Shown here one piece after another: positions 24,589-33,853 of a stretch of DNA of 64,000 nucleotides; positions within the stretch are counted from its first letter, which is position 1; each line of letters begins with the position of its first letter. The DNA is from Curtobacterium pusillum (GTDB taxonomy: Bacteria; Actinomycetota; Actinomycetes; Actinomycetales; Microbacteriaceae). The translations under genes and the position numbers were made by a program. The stretch spans positions 1-64,000 of the forward strand of contig NZ_VDZH01000008.1 in NCBI RefSeq assembly GCF_007673235.1, written 5' to 3'. The notes below the pieces were generated by a model. It saw only the letters and a program-made list of their open reading frames with translations. It had not been told where the DNA came from and ran no database searches.

Positions 24589-25311
24589 TCAGGAGGGCCA
24601 GGAGAGGGCGACTGCGACGCTGTTGAATAGAACGTGCGCCAGGATGGCCCCGCCGACGCGGCCGGTTATGGCAACGAGTGTCCCCGTCAGCAGGCCGAGC
24701 ACGAACGTCGTCACGAAGATCTCGAATCCCGCGACCGACGATGTAGTCGTCGTGATCGCCAGGTGCGCCAGCGCGAACGCCAACGTGGTCGCCAGTACAG
24801 CGAGGAACCGCGTGCGCGGCGTCAGCTCGGACGATAGTCGGCGCTGCATTACCCCGCGGAACACGATCTCCTCGAGCACCGGACTGACCAGGCACACCCC
24901 GATCGCCGAGACCACGAGCAGCACCACATCCGGCGTGCCAAGGGTCACCTGCGGCGTCAACCCGGTCGTGCCGAAGAACGTGACGGACAGCACCGCATCG
25001 AGTCCGCGGCACACGATGACGATGCCGATCGCCGCGACTACGTCGGCCCACCCGAGCCCGAGTCGCCGTACGAGCACCGTCGGTGACGACCTGCGGAGCA
25101 CCCACCCGACGCCGAGCGCGAGCGGTCCCCACACGGCAAGGTCGGCTGCGAGCATCTGTGTGACCGGGGACGGCAGGCCCCCAGTCCGGGCGACGCTACC
25201 GACGATCCGGGACAGCAGCACGGCGACCAGGAGCGCGATCATGATGACCAGCAGGTCCCGCACGGCCGAGGAAGGGCGGGCGGCGGTGGGCGCGTCCGGT
25301 TCGGGCTGCAT
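24589..25311 (-). CDS. CPBP-family intramembrane metalloprotease
   Basis: The 240-residue protein has about seven membrane helices and the CPBP motifs: EEIVFRGVMQRR (paired Glu and Arg), a later FALAHLAI segment with the motif-2 His, and HVLFNSVA near the end. The family (Abi/CAAX protease and bacteriocin-processing) cleaves or protects membrane peptides, in bacteria often for bacteriocin immunity or regulation. I chose the ATG at 25311; the frame stays open upstream but without signal. It is divergent from the exopolysaccharide cluster and 145 bp from the end of traA. Confidence 0.8.
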   Translation of the reverse strand: MQPEPDAPTAARPSSAVRDLLVIMIALLVAVLLSRIVGSVARTGGLPSPVTQMLAADLAVWGPLALGVGWVLRRSSPTVLVRRLGLGWADVVAAIGIVIVCRGLDAVLSVTFFGTTGLTPQVTLGTPDVVLLVVSAIGVCLVSPVLEEIVFRGVMQRRLSSELTPRTRFLAVLATTLAFALAHLAITTTTSSVAGFEIFVTTFVLGLLTGTLVAITGRVGGAILAHVLFNSVAVALSWPS

Positions 25312-25419
25312 GTCGCCACCGTACGGGACGAGGCCCAGCGTCGCCGGCCAGCCTCCCGCGCGCACTGCGGCTACCTTTGCACGTGAGTCGACATGCGCAT
25401 CGACAGCAGGGGATGGCAG

Positions 25420-25929
25420 ATGGCACGCGGGACGCAGATCGATCTTCCGTTGCGGAAGTGGCTGTTCCAAGACTGGGGCGTCAATGCCTGGAATTCCCGG
25501 TTCGTGCTCTTCAACTTCCGGGCGACGCAGTACCTCTACGCTCGAGCGGGTCTGCTCGGACGGCTCTGGGCGATCGGCTACCGCCTCGTGACGTCGCTGG
25601 TGCTCACGGTCGAACTCCCGCCTGAACTCAGTGCGGGTCCGAGGCTGCGTAGCTTCCATCCGCACGGGATAGTCATCCACGGAGCAGCAGTGCTCGGCGC
25701 CGACTGCCTCCTGCGACAGAACGTGACGATCGGGGCCATCACCCGCCGCAACGGGCAGGACACAGCCGCGCCGACGATCGGGAGCGGTGTCGAGTTTGGC
25801 GCGAACTGCGTTGTCGTCGGGAAGACGAGGATCGGAGATCGCGCGCGGATCGCGGCCCTCGCGCTCGTGACCGTCGACGTGCCAGAGGGTGCGACCGCTT
25901 CTGGGAATCCCGCTTCCGTGCGGGCGTAG
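25420..25929 (+). CDS. Serine-acetyltransferase-like (hexapeptide) transferase
   Basis: The 169-residue protein has an N-terminal helical part with RATQYLYARAGLLGRLWAI and a C-terminal left-handed beta-helix built from hexapeptides (GIVIHGAAVLGADCLLRQNV, TIGSGVEFGANCVVVGKTRI). This matches small acetyltransferases of polysaccharide clusters that resemble CysE. It probably acetylates a sugar of the polymer. An ATG nine codons earlier (25393) is also possible; I prefer 25420 because GGGGATGG precedes it. It heads the exopolysaccharide region. Confidence 0.75.
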   Translation: MARGTQIDLPLRKWLFQDWGVNAWNSRFVLFNFRATQYLYARAGLLGRLWAIGYRLVTSLVLTVELPPELSAGPRLRSFHPHGIVIHGAAVLGADCLLRQNVTIGAITRRNGQDTAAPTIGSGVEFGANCVVVGKTRIGDRARIAALALVTVDVPEGATASGNPASVRA

Positions 25930-26122
25930 GAGGAAGGCGACGCCTCCGCGGGTCCTCAACCGTCTCGAACTTCCTCAGGTCCAGCGGTCGACCCACTGGT
26001 GTGGGCGAGGTCAGCAGTCCTCCTCGGTGTGGCAGTATTTCCCTGCCGAACGCTGGGACGATCCCGGTCGACCTGCGACAGGGACTCTGCAGGGCGCGGC
26101 CACAGTCGGGGAAGGGTGCCGC

Positions 26123-27559
26123 GTGGAGCTACGCGACTACATCGCGGTCTTGCGCAAGGGATGGGTCTTCATCCTGGTGCTGGCACTGGTCGGCGTCGCC
26201 GCGGCGGCGGGCTTCTCGCTCCTCAAGCAGCCGGTCTACTCCGCGTCGGCGCAGGTCTTCGTCTCGACGCAGACCAGTGGCAGTGCGAGTGACCTGGCGC
26301 AGGGGAACACCTTCACGCAGCAGCGGGTGCTGACGTACTCGAACCTCGTCGATACGCCGATCGTGCTGCTCCCCGTCATCTCGAGCCTCAAGCTGGACAT
26401 GACGTCGGACGAACTCGCCGAGCTCGTCACCTCGGATGCGCCGCTCAACACGACGCTCATCTCGATCACCGTGAACGACACGGGCGCCAAGCAGGCCGCC
26501 GACATCGCGAACGCGACCTCCGAGAGCCTGACGAACGTGGTGCAGAACATCGAGGCCACCGACGCTGACGGTACGAGCACGGTCAAGCTCACCCGTGTGA
26601 AGGAGGCCCAGGTGCCGAGCGCGCCGGTCAGCCCGAACGTGCCGGTCAACGTCGTGCTGGGGCTGCTCGTCGGCCTCGCGCTCGGTGTCGGTGTCGCGGT
26701 CCTGCGCGAGACGCTCGACAACCGTGTCCGCACCGAGTCCGACGTCGAGAAGATCAGTGAGAAGCCGGTCGTCGGCGGCATCGCCTTCGACAGCAAGGCG
26801 TCGGAGCGTCCCCTCATCGTGCAGGTCGACCCGCGCAGCCCGCGGGCCGAGTCCTTCCGAACGCTCCGCACGAACCTGCAGTTCCTCGACCTCGGCACCG
26901 GGTCGCGTACGTTCGTGATGACGTCGTCGGTCGCGGCCGAGGGTAAGAGCACCACCGTCGCGAACCTCGCCATCGCGCTCGACAGCGCCGGCTTCCGCGT
27001 GATCCTGATCGACGCCGACCTGCGTCGACCGAAGATCGCCACCTACATGGACCTCGAGGGCGCTGCCGGGCTCACCGACGTGCTCATCGGGCGCGCCACC
27101 ATCGAGGACGTCGCCGTGCCGTGGGGCCGCGGCAACCTCGTGGTGCTCCCCGCCGGGCCGATCCCGCCGAACCCGTCCGAGCTGCTCGGTTCCCGCGCGA
27201 TGCAGGACCTGATCGCCGGTCTCGAGCAGCAGTTCGACTACGTGCTCTTCGACGCACCGCCCCTGCTGCCCGTCACCGATGCCGCCATCCTGTCGAAGAA
27301 AGTCTCCGGTGCGATCGTCGCCGTCGCGTCCGGCCGCACCCACAAGGGTCAGCTCGCCGGCGCCGTCAGCGCACTCGAGAACGTCGGCGCCCCGATCGCC
27401 GGCTTCGTCATGACGATGATGCCGACCAAGGGCCCGGGCGCCTACGGGTACGGCCGGTACGGCTACGCGTACGGCTACGGCATGGAGGACGAGGACACCC
27501 CCATGCCGAAGCCCCCGAAGCGCGGGCGCGTCGCCGCCACCCGTAGGGCTACTCGATGA
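26123..27559 (+). CDS. Wzz/BY-kinase fusion (polysaccharide co-polymerase)
   Basis: The 478-residue protein has a Wzz domain with membrane helices at about 12-32 and 174-194 around an extracellular part. A cytoplasmic tyrosine kinase follows: Walker A AAEGKSTT near 271-278, Walker A' ILIDADLRRPK near 295-305 and Walker B YVLFDAPPL. The tail holds a tyrosine cluster (AYGYGRYGYAYGYG near 443-456), the autophosphorylation site of BY-kinases. Such proteins set chain length and coordinate export of Wzx/Wzy polymers. The GTG start follows GGGGAAGGG. Fusion of both parts in one chain is normal for Actinobacteria. No matching phosphatase gene is seen nearby. Confidence 0.88.
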   Translation: MELRDYIAVLRKGWVFILVLALVGVAAAAGFSLLKQPVYSASAQVFVSTQTSGSASDLAQGNTFTQQRVLTYSNLVDTPIVLLPVISSLKLDMTSDELAELVTSDAPLNTTLISITVNDTGAKQAADIANATSESLTNVVQNIEATDADGTSTVKLTRVKEAQVPSAPVSPNVPVNVVLGLLVGLALGVGVAVLRETLDNRVRTESDVEKISEKPVVGGIAFDSKASERPLIVQVDPRSPRAESFRTLRTNLQFLDLGTGSRTFVMTSSVAAEGKSTTVANLAIALDSAGFRVILIDADLRRPKIATYMDLEGAAGLTDVLIGRATIEDVAVPWGRGNLVVLPAGPIPPNPSELLGSRAMQDLIAGLEQQFDYVLFDAPPLLPVTDAAILSKKVSGAIVAVASGRTHKGQLAGAVSALENVGAPIAGFVMTMMPTKGPGAYGYGRYGYAYGYGMEDEDTPMPKPPKRGRVAATRRATR

Positions 27560-27572
27560 CGGCGGTCCGCAC

Positions 27573-28538
27573 GTGAGTCCGCGCCGAGGGTTCCGCACCC
27601 TCGGCAGCGTCTCCTCGCGCCGCACGCTCGTCTGGGTCGCCGTGATCGTGGTCGCCCTGGTGGTTGTCGACGTGCTACTCGTCGCACTCGCGCTGACGCG
27701 CACCGCACCGGCGTCCAACGGGAACCCCGGACCAGTGCCCACCTTCTCGAGCGCGCCCCGTTCGCCGAGTCCCACGACGGCCGAGCCGTCCGACGCCGTC
27801 ACGACGGATCCCGCAGCAACGGTCGCGCCCGTCCGCCGTCTGCTGTCCGCAGTGGACGGACAGGAGGCATGGCGCGCCTCCAGTGGGGTGTGCGACGGAA
27901 CCGACGGGGTACTGGAACACACTGTGGACGGCGGACGCACGTGGGCGCCGGTCGGTCGCGGGGCAGGATCCGGCGCCGTGCTGGCGCTCCGCGCCGGCAC
28001 CGACGGCGTCTCGGTCGTCGTCGGCACGGGCGACGACTGCGAGCCGGCTGTTCGGACGTCGGTCGACGACGGACGGTCCTGGAAGTACGAAGTCGCCGGC
28101 GCGGCGGGAGCCGGTGTCGGACCGGACGGTCTGATCCTGTCGACCGGCACCGTCGACTCCCCGTGCGCCGACCCCATCCAGGCGTACGAGGGTACGTTCA
28201 CCACCGCGGTCGTCTGTGCCGACGAGGTGCAGTGGCGCTCGGGTGACGGCGCCTGGGTGGGCGTGCCGCTCGTCGGGGCGCGGTCGCTGGCCGATGACGG
28301 TAACTCGTATCTCGTCGCCCGTGTCGGTGCCGCCACGTGCGCCGGTGCGGAGATCCGGTCGATGCCGGCGACCGGTGTGACACCTTCAACGAAGTCCACC
28401 GTCGTCGGGTGCGCTGCGGACGCGGACGCGGACGAGGACCCGGACGCGCCGCTTGCCATCGCCCGGGCAGGCGAGGCCGTGTGGTTGTGGACCGGGGCCG
28501 AGGTCCGCACCTCGAGCGACGGTGGTGCGACGTGGTGA
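27573..28538 (+). CDS. Membrane-anchored BNR-repeat protein
   Basis: The 321-residue protein has one membrane helix near residues 20-42, a Pro/Ser/Thr linker and an extracellular part with sialidase-type Asp-box repeats: TVDGGRTWAPV, SVDDGRSWKYE and, at the very end, SSDGGATW. Asp boxes form beta-propeller blades in glycan-active or glycan-binding proteins, but three repeats are too few for a full propeller and no catalytic Arg triad is evident. The GTG start lies 13 bp after the kinase gene, and the stop overlaps the sugar transferase start (GTGA). A role on the outer face during polymer assembly is inferred. Confidence 0.65.
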   Translation: MSPRRGFRTLGSVSSRRTLVWVAVIVVALVVVDVLLVALALTRTAPASNGNPGPVPTFSSAPRSPSPTTAEPSDAVTTDPAATVAPVRRLLSAVDGQEAWRASSGVCDGTDGVLEHTVDGGRTWAPVGRGAGSGAVLALRAGTDGVSVVVGTGDDCEPAVRTSVDDGRSWKYEVAGAAGAGVGPDGLILSTGTVDSPCADPIQAYEGTFTTAVVCADEVQWRSGDGAWVGVPLVGARSLADDGNSYLVARVGAATCAGAEIRSMPATGVTPSTKSTVVGCAADADADEDPDAPLAIARAGEAVWLWTGAEVRTSSDGGATW

Positions 28539-30001
28539 CCCTGAACGGTCGGCAGCCCACCGCCGCAGTGCCGTGGGCGGCGAACTACGCTCGCCGACTC
28601 GTGACCACCGACGTCCTCGTGCTGATCTGGGTGATCTTCGGCGTGCAGATCGCCTGGTTCGGACTCGACAGCGCGGGCGTCGCGGTCAGTGGCAGCATCG
28701 CGGACCTGGCAATCGGCTACACGACGGTCTCCCTGGCGATCATCGCTGCCTGGCTGGTCGTCCTCGCGCTCTACGACACCCGCGACAACCGGTACGTCGG
28801 CACTGGTTCGGCCGAGTACCGCAGGATCGTCGACGCCTCGATCCGATTATTCGCGTTCGTCGCGATCGTCGCCTACGTCTTCAAGATCGACCTGGCTCGC
28901 GGGTACATATTTATCGCCTTCCCACTCGGCACGTTGGTCCTGATGTTCAGCCGATGGATCTGGCGGCAGTGGTTGAACGCACAGCGTCAGGGCGGTCGGT
29001 ACTCGGCGAAGGTCCTGTTGGTGGGCTCCACGTCGAGCGTCGCGCACCTCGCACTCGAACTCGCACGGCATCCGGAGGAGGGGTACCGGGTAGTGGCCGC
29101 ATGTGTGCCGGAGGGTGCCATCGGTGACACCGTCGCCGGGACGAGCATCCCGATCGTCGGTCGGATCCCCGATGCGCTCCGGGCACTGAACAGCAGCGAT
29201 GCCGACACGGTGGCAGTGACGAGCTCCGAGGAACTCGGTGCGCAAGCCGTCCGCGAGCTGAGCTGGGGTCTCGAAGGCGGCCGACAGCACCTGATAGTCG
29301 CGCCGAGTCTCACGCAGATCAACGGCCCGCGGATCCACACTCGTCCCGTCGCCGGGCTGCCGTTGATCCACGTCGAGATGCCTCGGTACGAGGGCTCAAC
29401 ACACTTCATGAAGCGCGCGTTCGACCTCGTCGGATCTGCGGCACTCATCACGGTGTTGTCGCCGGTGCTGATAGTCATCGCGCTCGCGGTCAAGCTGACG
29501 AGCGCTGGGCCCGTCTTCTACCGTCAGGAGCGGATCGGCCAGAACGGAGAGCCGTTCCTGATGCTGAAGTTCCGGTCGATGCGCGTCAACGCCGACGACG
29601 AACTCGCCGCGCTCCTCGTCCAGCAGGGGACCTCCGACAAGCCGCTCTTCAAGGTTGAGAACGATCCCCGCGTCACGTCGATCGGGCACTTCCTCCGCAA
29701 GCACTCACTGGACGAGTTCCCGCAGCTGTTCAATGTCCTGCAGGGATCGATGAGCCTGGTCGGGCCCCGCCCTCAGCGTGCAGGCGAAGTTGCGATGTAC
29801 GACGATGCCGCGCGGCGGCGACTGCTCTTGAAGCCCGGTATGAGTGGGCTCTGGCAGGTCGGAGGACGGTCGTCACTCGCCTGGGAAGACGCAATCCGAC
29901 TCGACTTGTACTATGTCGAAAACTGGTCGATAACCGGCGACATGGTCATCCTCTGGCGAACGATCAAGGCAGTCCTGCAGCCGGGCAGCGACGCCCATTA
30001 G
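28535..30001 (+). CDS. Polyprenyl-phosphate sugar-1-phosphate transferase
   Basis: The 488-residue protein has four to five N-terminal helices, a CoA-binding-like middle part and a C-terminal bacterial sugar transferase domain with the signatures KFRSMRVNAD, DEFPQLFNVLQGSMSLVGPR and KPGMSGLWQVGGRS. These are the WbaP/CpsE features that transfer the first sugar phosphate to undecaprenyl phosphate and so start the repeat unit. The GTG overlaps the upstream stop by GTGA. The sugar, glucose, galactose or a derivative, cannot be told from sequence. Confidence 0.9.
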   Translation: MTLNGRQPTAAVPWAANYARRLVTTDVLVLIWVIFGVQIAWFGLDSAGVAVSGSIADLAIGYTTVSLAIIAAWLVVLALYDTRDNRYVGTGSAEYRRIVDASIRLFAFVAIVAYVFKIDLARGYIFIAFPLGTLVLMFSRWIWRQWLNAQRQGGRYSAKVLLVGSTSSVAHLALELARHPEEGYRVVAACVPEGAIGDTVAGTSIPIVGRIPDALRALNSSDADTVAVTSSEELGAQAVRELSWGLEGGRQHLIVAPSLTQINGPRIHTRPVAGLPLIHVEMPRYEGSTHFMKRAFDLVGSAALITVLSPVLIVIALAVKLTSAGPVFYRQERIGQNGEPFLMLKFRSMRVNADDELAALLVQQGTSDKPLFKVENDPRVTSIGHFLRKHSLDEFPQLFNVLQGSMSLVGPRPQRAGEVAMYDDAARRRLLLKPGMSGLWQVGGRSSLAWEDAIRLDLYYVENWSITGDMVILWRTIKAVLQPGSDAH

Positions 30002-30008
30002 CGAACTC

Positions 30009-31169
30009 CTAGCCGCGGTTGGACGGAGCAAAATCCGCGACGCCCGAGACCGGCCGTCCTGCAGTGAATGCTTCAAGGGCAGCGATCGTCCGTTCGGTCG
30101 CACGTCCATCGCCGTAGGGGTTCACTGCCTGCGACATCGCGGCGTACGCCTCGTCTGATCGCAGCAGATCATCGACCGACCGGACGATCGTCGACGGGTC
30201 GGTGCCGACGAGCTTGACGACACCGAAGTCGACCGCCTCCGGCCGCTCAGTGGAGTCGCGCATCACGAGCACCGGTTTCCCCAGTGCGGGCGCCTCTTCC
30301 TGGATGCCGCCGGAATCAGTGAGCACGATCGAGCAGGCGTCGAGCAAGTGGATGAACTCGCCGTACCCGACTGGCTCGATGATCAGGACGTTGGGTAGCG
30401 ACTGCAGTGGCGGCAACAGAGCGTCGCGAACCGCCGGGTTCTTGTGGACCGGGAGGATGATGAGGAGGTCCGGGTGGGCGATCGCCAAGGTTCTGAGTGC
30501 CGAGGCGATCTGCTCCATCCCCCCGCCGAGGTTCTCCCGCCGGTGCGACGTGACCAGGAGGATCCTCCGATCGGTCTTGATCGCTTCCCCGAGTGCTGGG
30601 TCGGAAAACGCGACGTGGCTGCGGGAACGTGCTTCGAGGAGCGCATCGATGACGCTGTTCCCCGTGACGACGATCGCGTCAGCGGACACGCCCTCGTTCA
30701 CGAGGTTCTGACGGCTGTGTGGTGTCGGAGCGAGGTGGAGCGAAGTGATCTGCGTCAGGAGCTTCCGGTTCCCCTCCTCAGGGAACGGAAGGCGGAGATC
30801 ATGGCTCCTGAGCCCGGCCTCGAGGTGCACGACGGGGATCTGGTGGTAGAAGGCAGTCAGGCCCGCAGCGAAGGCAGTTGAGGTGTCTCCCTGCACCATC
30901 ACGACGTCGGGATTCTCCGCTCCGAATAGGACGTCGAGCCCGTGCATCGTGGCTGTTGCGATGTCGACCAGCGTCTGGCGCGGTTTCAGGATCGCCAGAT
31001 CGGTGTCCGGGATGATCCCGAAGACCTCGTTCACCTGGTCGAGCATCTCCCGGTGCTGACCGGTGACCGTGACGTGCGAGGCCAAGGAGGGGTGCGATCG
31101 GAGTGCCTTGACGATCGGTGCGAACTTGATGGCTTCCGGACGCGTGCCGTAGATCGGCATGATGTTCAA
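30009..31169 (-). CDS. wecB: UDP-N-acetylglucosamine 2-epimerase
   Basis: The 386-residue protein starts LNIMPIYGTRPEAIKFAPIV and has the family's conserved VQGDTSTAFA, VHLEAGLRS, LLVTSHRREN and LTDSGGIQEEAPALGKPVLV. The epimerase makes UDP-ManNAc for the polymer. The start is a TTG with GGAG six bases upstream. The gene is the only one of the cluster on the minus strand, tail to tail with the sugar transferase (7 bp between stops) and divergent from the polymerase gene. This suggests a separate promoter in 31170-31307. Confidence 0.9.
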   Translation of the reverse strand: MNIMPIYGTRPEAIKFAPIVKALRSHPSLASHVTVTGQHREMLDQVNEVFGIIPDTDLAILKPRQTLVDIATATMHGLDVLFGAENPDVVMVQGDTSTAFAAGLTAFYHQIPVVHLEAGLRSHDLRLPFPEEGNRKLLTQITSLHLAPTPHSRQNLVNEGVSADAIVVTGNSVIDALLEARSRSHVAFSDPALGEAIKTDRRILLVTSHRRENLGGGMEQIASALRTLAIAHPDLLIILPVHKNPAVRDALLPPLQSLPNVLIIEPVGYGEFIHLLDACSIVLTDSGGIQEEAPALGKPVLVMRDSTERPEAVDFGVVKLVGTDPSTIVRSVDDLLRSDEAYAAMSQAVNPYGDGRATERTIAALEAFTAGRPVSGVADFAPSNRG

Positions 31170-31307
31170 GTTGATCTCCGAGCGACGTGGGGAGCTCGTG
31201 TGCCCCCTCGCGAGATTCTAGACGTCGGAAGACCCCAGTCCGGTTGGATCTTCGTGGCAGAATGACCGAGCGCGGGGCTGGCCAGGTCCGCCGCGAAAGG
31301 GGACCTG

Positions 31308-32570
31308 TTGCCACGTCAGACCGTTGCGGATCGTTCCGCGGTTGGTGTGCGACGGGCCCCGGCGATCGAGACCCGTGCAGCCACCTTCGGCGTTACCGCC
31401 ATTTTGCTGGCGCAGTGGACACTGCCGACCGTCGGTTTTGCGCTGCTCGTGCACGATCGGGGGCAGGTGCGCGGGACGGCTGTCGTGCTGCTTGCGCCGC
31501 TCGTTTTCGCTGCCGGGGGCTTCCTCGCCAGCCGCGTCGGTTCTCGAGGACTGGTCGGGGAACCGGACGAGCCAGCGTGGCTTCCCGCATTCCTCCGTGG
31601 CTGCATCTTGGTCTTGGGGTTGCTCGCGGTGGTGCACTTCTCCGCCGTCGGCATCCCGCTCCTGAGCAGCAGCGTCGAGACGAGCCGGTTCGACATCGGT
31701 TCGAGCGGGCTCGGTGGGTTCCCGAGTCGAGCGGTCCTGTACGCCCTGCCGATCGCGGCATTGATCGGTCTCGCGACCATCCGCGCTGCCTCGAAACGCG
31801 CCGCGGTGACCCTCTGGGGCCTGTTCGTCGTGACCCAGGTCTTCCTCGGGTTCAAGGGTGGCCTCATCGAAGTGCTGATCATCACCGCGCTCGGCCTGGC
31901 AATCCGGTACGGACGTCTCGGATTCAAGCAGCTCGCGGGGTTCGCGGCCGGTGCAGTAGTGGCCATCGGGTACGTCACGTACGTCGGCTCGAGGTACCAG
32001 ACGCTCGCCGGCTCGGACGCTGGCATCGCCTACGTGATCCGGCGATCGACGAGTGACGCGATCATCGCCGGGTACACGGCACTGACAGCTCGGCCGGTGG
32101 GGATCTCAGACCACACCTCAGTGCTGTTGCGCGATCTCGGTGTGCTCTTCGGCCGCTACCTGGGGACTGCCCCGGAGGGGTACTCCTTCGACGAACTGGT
32201 CTCGTCGGTCGTGACGGGGACACCGATCCAGCGCGGGGCGTTCCTCGTGCCGGTGACGGTGGGCGGACCCGTCTACCTGCTCTACAGCATGCCGGTCCTC
32301 GCGTGCGTCCTCGTCCTCCTGGCGCTCGGGGTCGTGTGGCGGTCAGCGGTGGTGCGACTGCAGCGGGCAAAGGCGCCCCTGCTCACTGTCGGCGCCGGCG
32401 TGCTGGTGTACGGGATCCGTCTGTTCCTGATGAATGGAAACGGCGCCTACCTCCTGATCAACTTGACGTTCACGTTCGGGCTCCTGGTGATCTGCTTCGG
32501 CGTCGGTCACGTGTTCCTCCGACCACGTCGGGCTACACATGTCATCGCTGTGGGGAGACCACTCCATTAG
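31308..32570 (+). CDS. Wzy-like polysaccharide polymerase
   Basis: The 420-residue protein has about ten to twelve membrane helices and a large extracellular loop in the second half (VGSRYQTLAGSDAGIAYVIR through FDELVSSVVTGTPIQRG). This is the layout of O-antigen polymerase-type proteins, which share little sequence. It would join repeat units on the outer face. Start is a TTG behind AAAGGGGA. Its end overlaps the flippase start by 32 bp. Function is inferred from topology and place between epimerase and flippase. Confidence 0.72.
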   Translation: MPRQTVADRSAVGVRRAPAIETRAATFGVTAILLAQWTLPTVGFALLVHDRGQVRGTAVVLLAPLVFAAGGFLASRVGSRGLVGEPDEPAWLPAFLRGCILVLGLLAVVHFSAVGIPLLSSSVETSRFDIGSSGLGGFPSRAVLYALPIAALIGLATIRAASKRAAVTLWGLFVVTQVFLGFKGGLIEVLIITALGLAIRYGRLGFKQLAGFAAGAVVAIGYVTYVGSRYQTLAGSDAGIAYVIRRSTSDAIIAGYTALTARPVGISDHTSVLLRDLGVLFGRYLGTAPEGYSFDELVSSVVTGTPIQRGAFLVPVTVGGPVYLLYSMPVLACVLVLLALGVVWRSAVVRLQRAKAPLLTVGAGVLVYGIRLFLMNGNGAYLLINLTFTFGLLVICFGVGHVFLRPRRATHVIAVGRPLH

Positions 32571-33843
32571 CGCGCATCGAATCCGCTTCGCACTCTTCCA
32601 AGCCGGGCCGATTGCCGTCGTGGGGACCACGCTCCTCGTGTGGCCGCTCCTCGGTCGCCTTCTCGCACCGGCGTCCGTCGGTCAGTTGTCAGGTGTCCTC
32701 GCGTTCAGCAGCATCTTGGCGCCGGTGGTGACGCTCGGTGCGCACCTGCACGTCGCGAACCGTCTGGCAAGGGAACCGATGAGGGCCGGTGCGGCGGACG
32801 GCCGCCTCGTACGGTTCCTGCTCGTGGTTCTGATCGCGGTCGCGGTCGTCAGCGTCGTCGGCTTGGCCGTGACGAACGGGAGCCCGGTCCTGAGAGTGTC
32901 GGCAGTGGTCGCGGCGACGGGCTGCTCGATCCTAGGTCTCGGGGTGGTCCGCGGACTGAACAGGGCCGGTCTGTACGCTGCGGTGACGATCTGGTCGCAA
33001 TTCCTGGCTCTGCTCCTGCTCTCTGCGGTCGCCGGGATCACCGGGTCTCTCGACGCCGGTCTCACCGTCTACGTCGTCGCCCTGATCCTCGGCGCGACCG
33101 TCGTAGCGCCACTCGTCAAGCACCAGCCCGACGCGGGCGTCTCAGAGAGCCCCCGGCAGATCGGCTTCCAGTCGGTCGGTCTCGTGCCGCACCTCGTGCT
33201 TGCTGTCGCCACGCTCCTCCTCGCACGAATCATCGTCGGGCTGGTCACCGGTCCGGTCGGGCTCGCAGGTTTCCAATACGCGTCGCTGCTGATCGGCGGA
33301 GTCACCACGATCGGAGCGTCCCTCGACGCGCACTGGTCCACCCGAGCGCAAGTCGCGGCCAGCGTGACGGAACTGCGCAGCCTGCTCAACCGGAACCTTG
33401 TCCGCATTCAGGTGGTGCTCGTGGCCGTCGCGATCGGCGTCGTAGTGTTCATCTTCGTGCTCCTGCCCCTGTGGCTTCCTCCCTCATACGACGCCAGCGC
33501 AGTGCGGCTCGCCGTCCTCGTCTCGCTCAGTGCAGGGTCGTTCCAGGCGCTTGCCGACAACAGGGCTGCAGCGCTGATGTGGCTCGGACGGTCCGGGGCG
33601 GTATCGGCCGGGACGACCGTCGGCGTGGTCATCGCCTCAGTGAGTTGCTTCCTACTGGTCACAGCGTTCGGCTGGGAGGCGGCGGGCGCAGCGATCGCGC
33701 TCGGCACCGCGTCACGAGCCTTGGTCACCTCTGTGCTCCTCCGTCGCGCCGAGCCTGCTCTCGGCCTCGACCGTCCAGCCGTGGTCGTCTCGACTGCCGC
33801 CGTCGGACTCGTCCTCGGGGCCGTCCTCCTCACGCAAATCTGA
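32539..33843 (+). CDS. Wzx-like polysaccharide flippase
   Basis: The 434-residue protein has twelve or more predicted helices in the MATE/MOP pattern, with RFALFQAGPIAVVGTTLLVW at the N-terminus and repeated Gly/Ala/Val-rich segments. Flippases of this class move lipid-linked repeat units across the membrane. It overlaps the polymerase gene and lies 10 bp before the first glycosyltransferase, so all are co-transcribed. The ribosome site is weak, consistent with coupling to upstream translation. Confidence 0.75.
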   Translation: MSSLWGDHSISAHRIRFALFQAGPIAVVGTTLLVWPLLGRLLAPASVGQLSGVLAFSSILAPVVTLGAHLHVANRLAREPMRAGAADGRLVRFLLVVLIAVAVVSVVGLAVTNGSPVLRVSAVVAATGCSILGLGVVRGLNRAGLYAAVTIWSQFLALLLLSAVAGITGSLDAGLTVYVVALILGATVVAPLVKHQPDAGVSESPRQIGFQSVGLVPHLVLAVATLLLARIIVGLVTGPVGLAGFQYASLLIGGVTTIGASLDAHWSTRAQVAASVTELRSLLNRNLVRIQVVLVAVAIGVVVFIFVLLPLWLPPSYDASAVRLAVLVSLSAGSFQALADNRAAALMWLGRSGAVSAGTTVGVVIASVSCFLLVTAFGWEAAGAAIALGTASRALVTSVLLRRAEPALGLDRPAVVVSTAAVGLVLGAVLLTQI

Positions 33844-33853
33844 AGAAGGCGCA

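Noticed and set aside
26129-28510. Long minus-strand open frame of 793 codons opposite the Wzz/BY-kinase and Asp-box genes
   Set aside because: It is the antisense of two recognisable genes with clear family motifs, and its product is a Arg/Asp/Gly-rich shadow typical of high-GC DNA.
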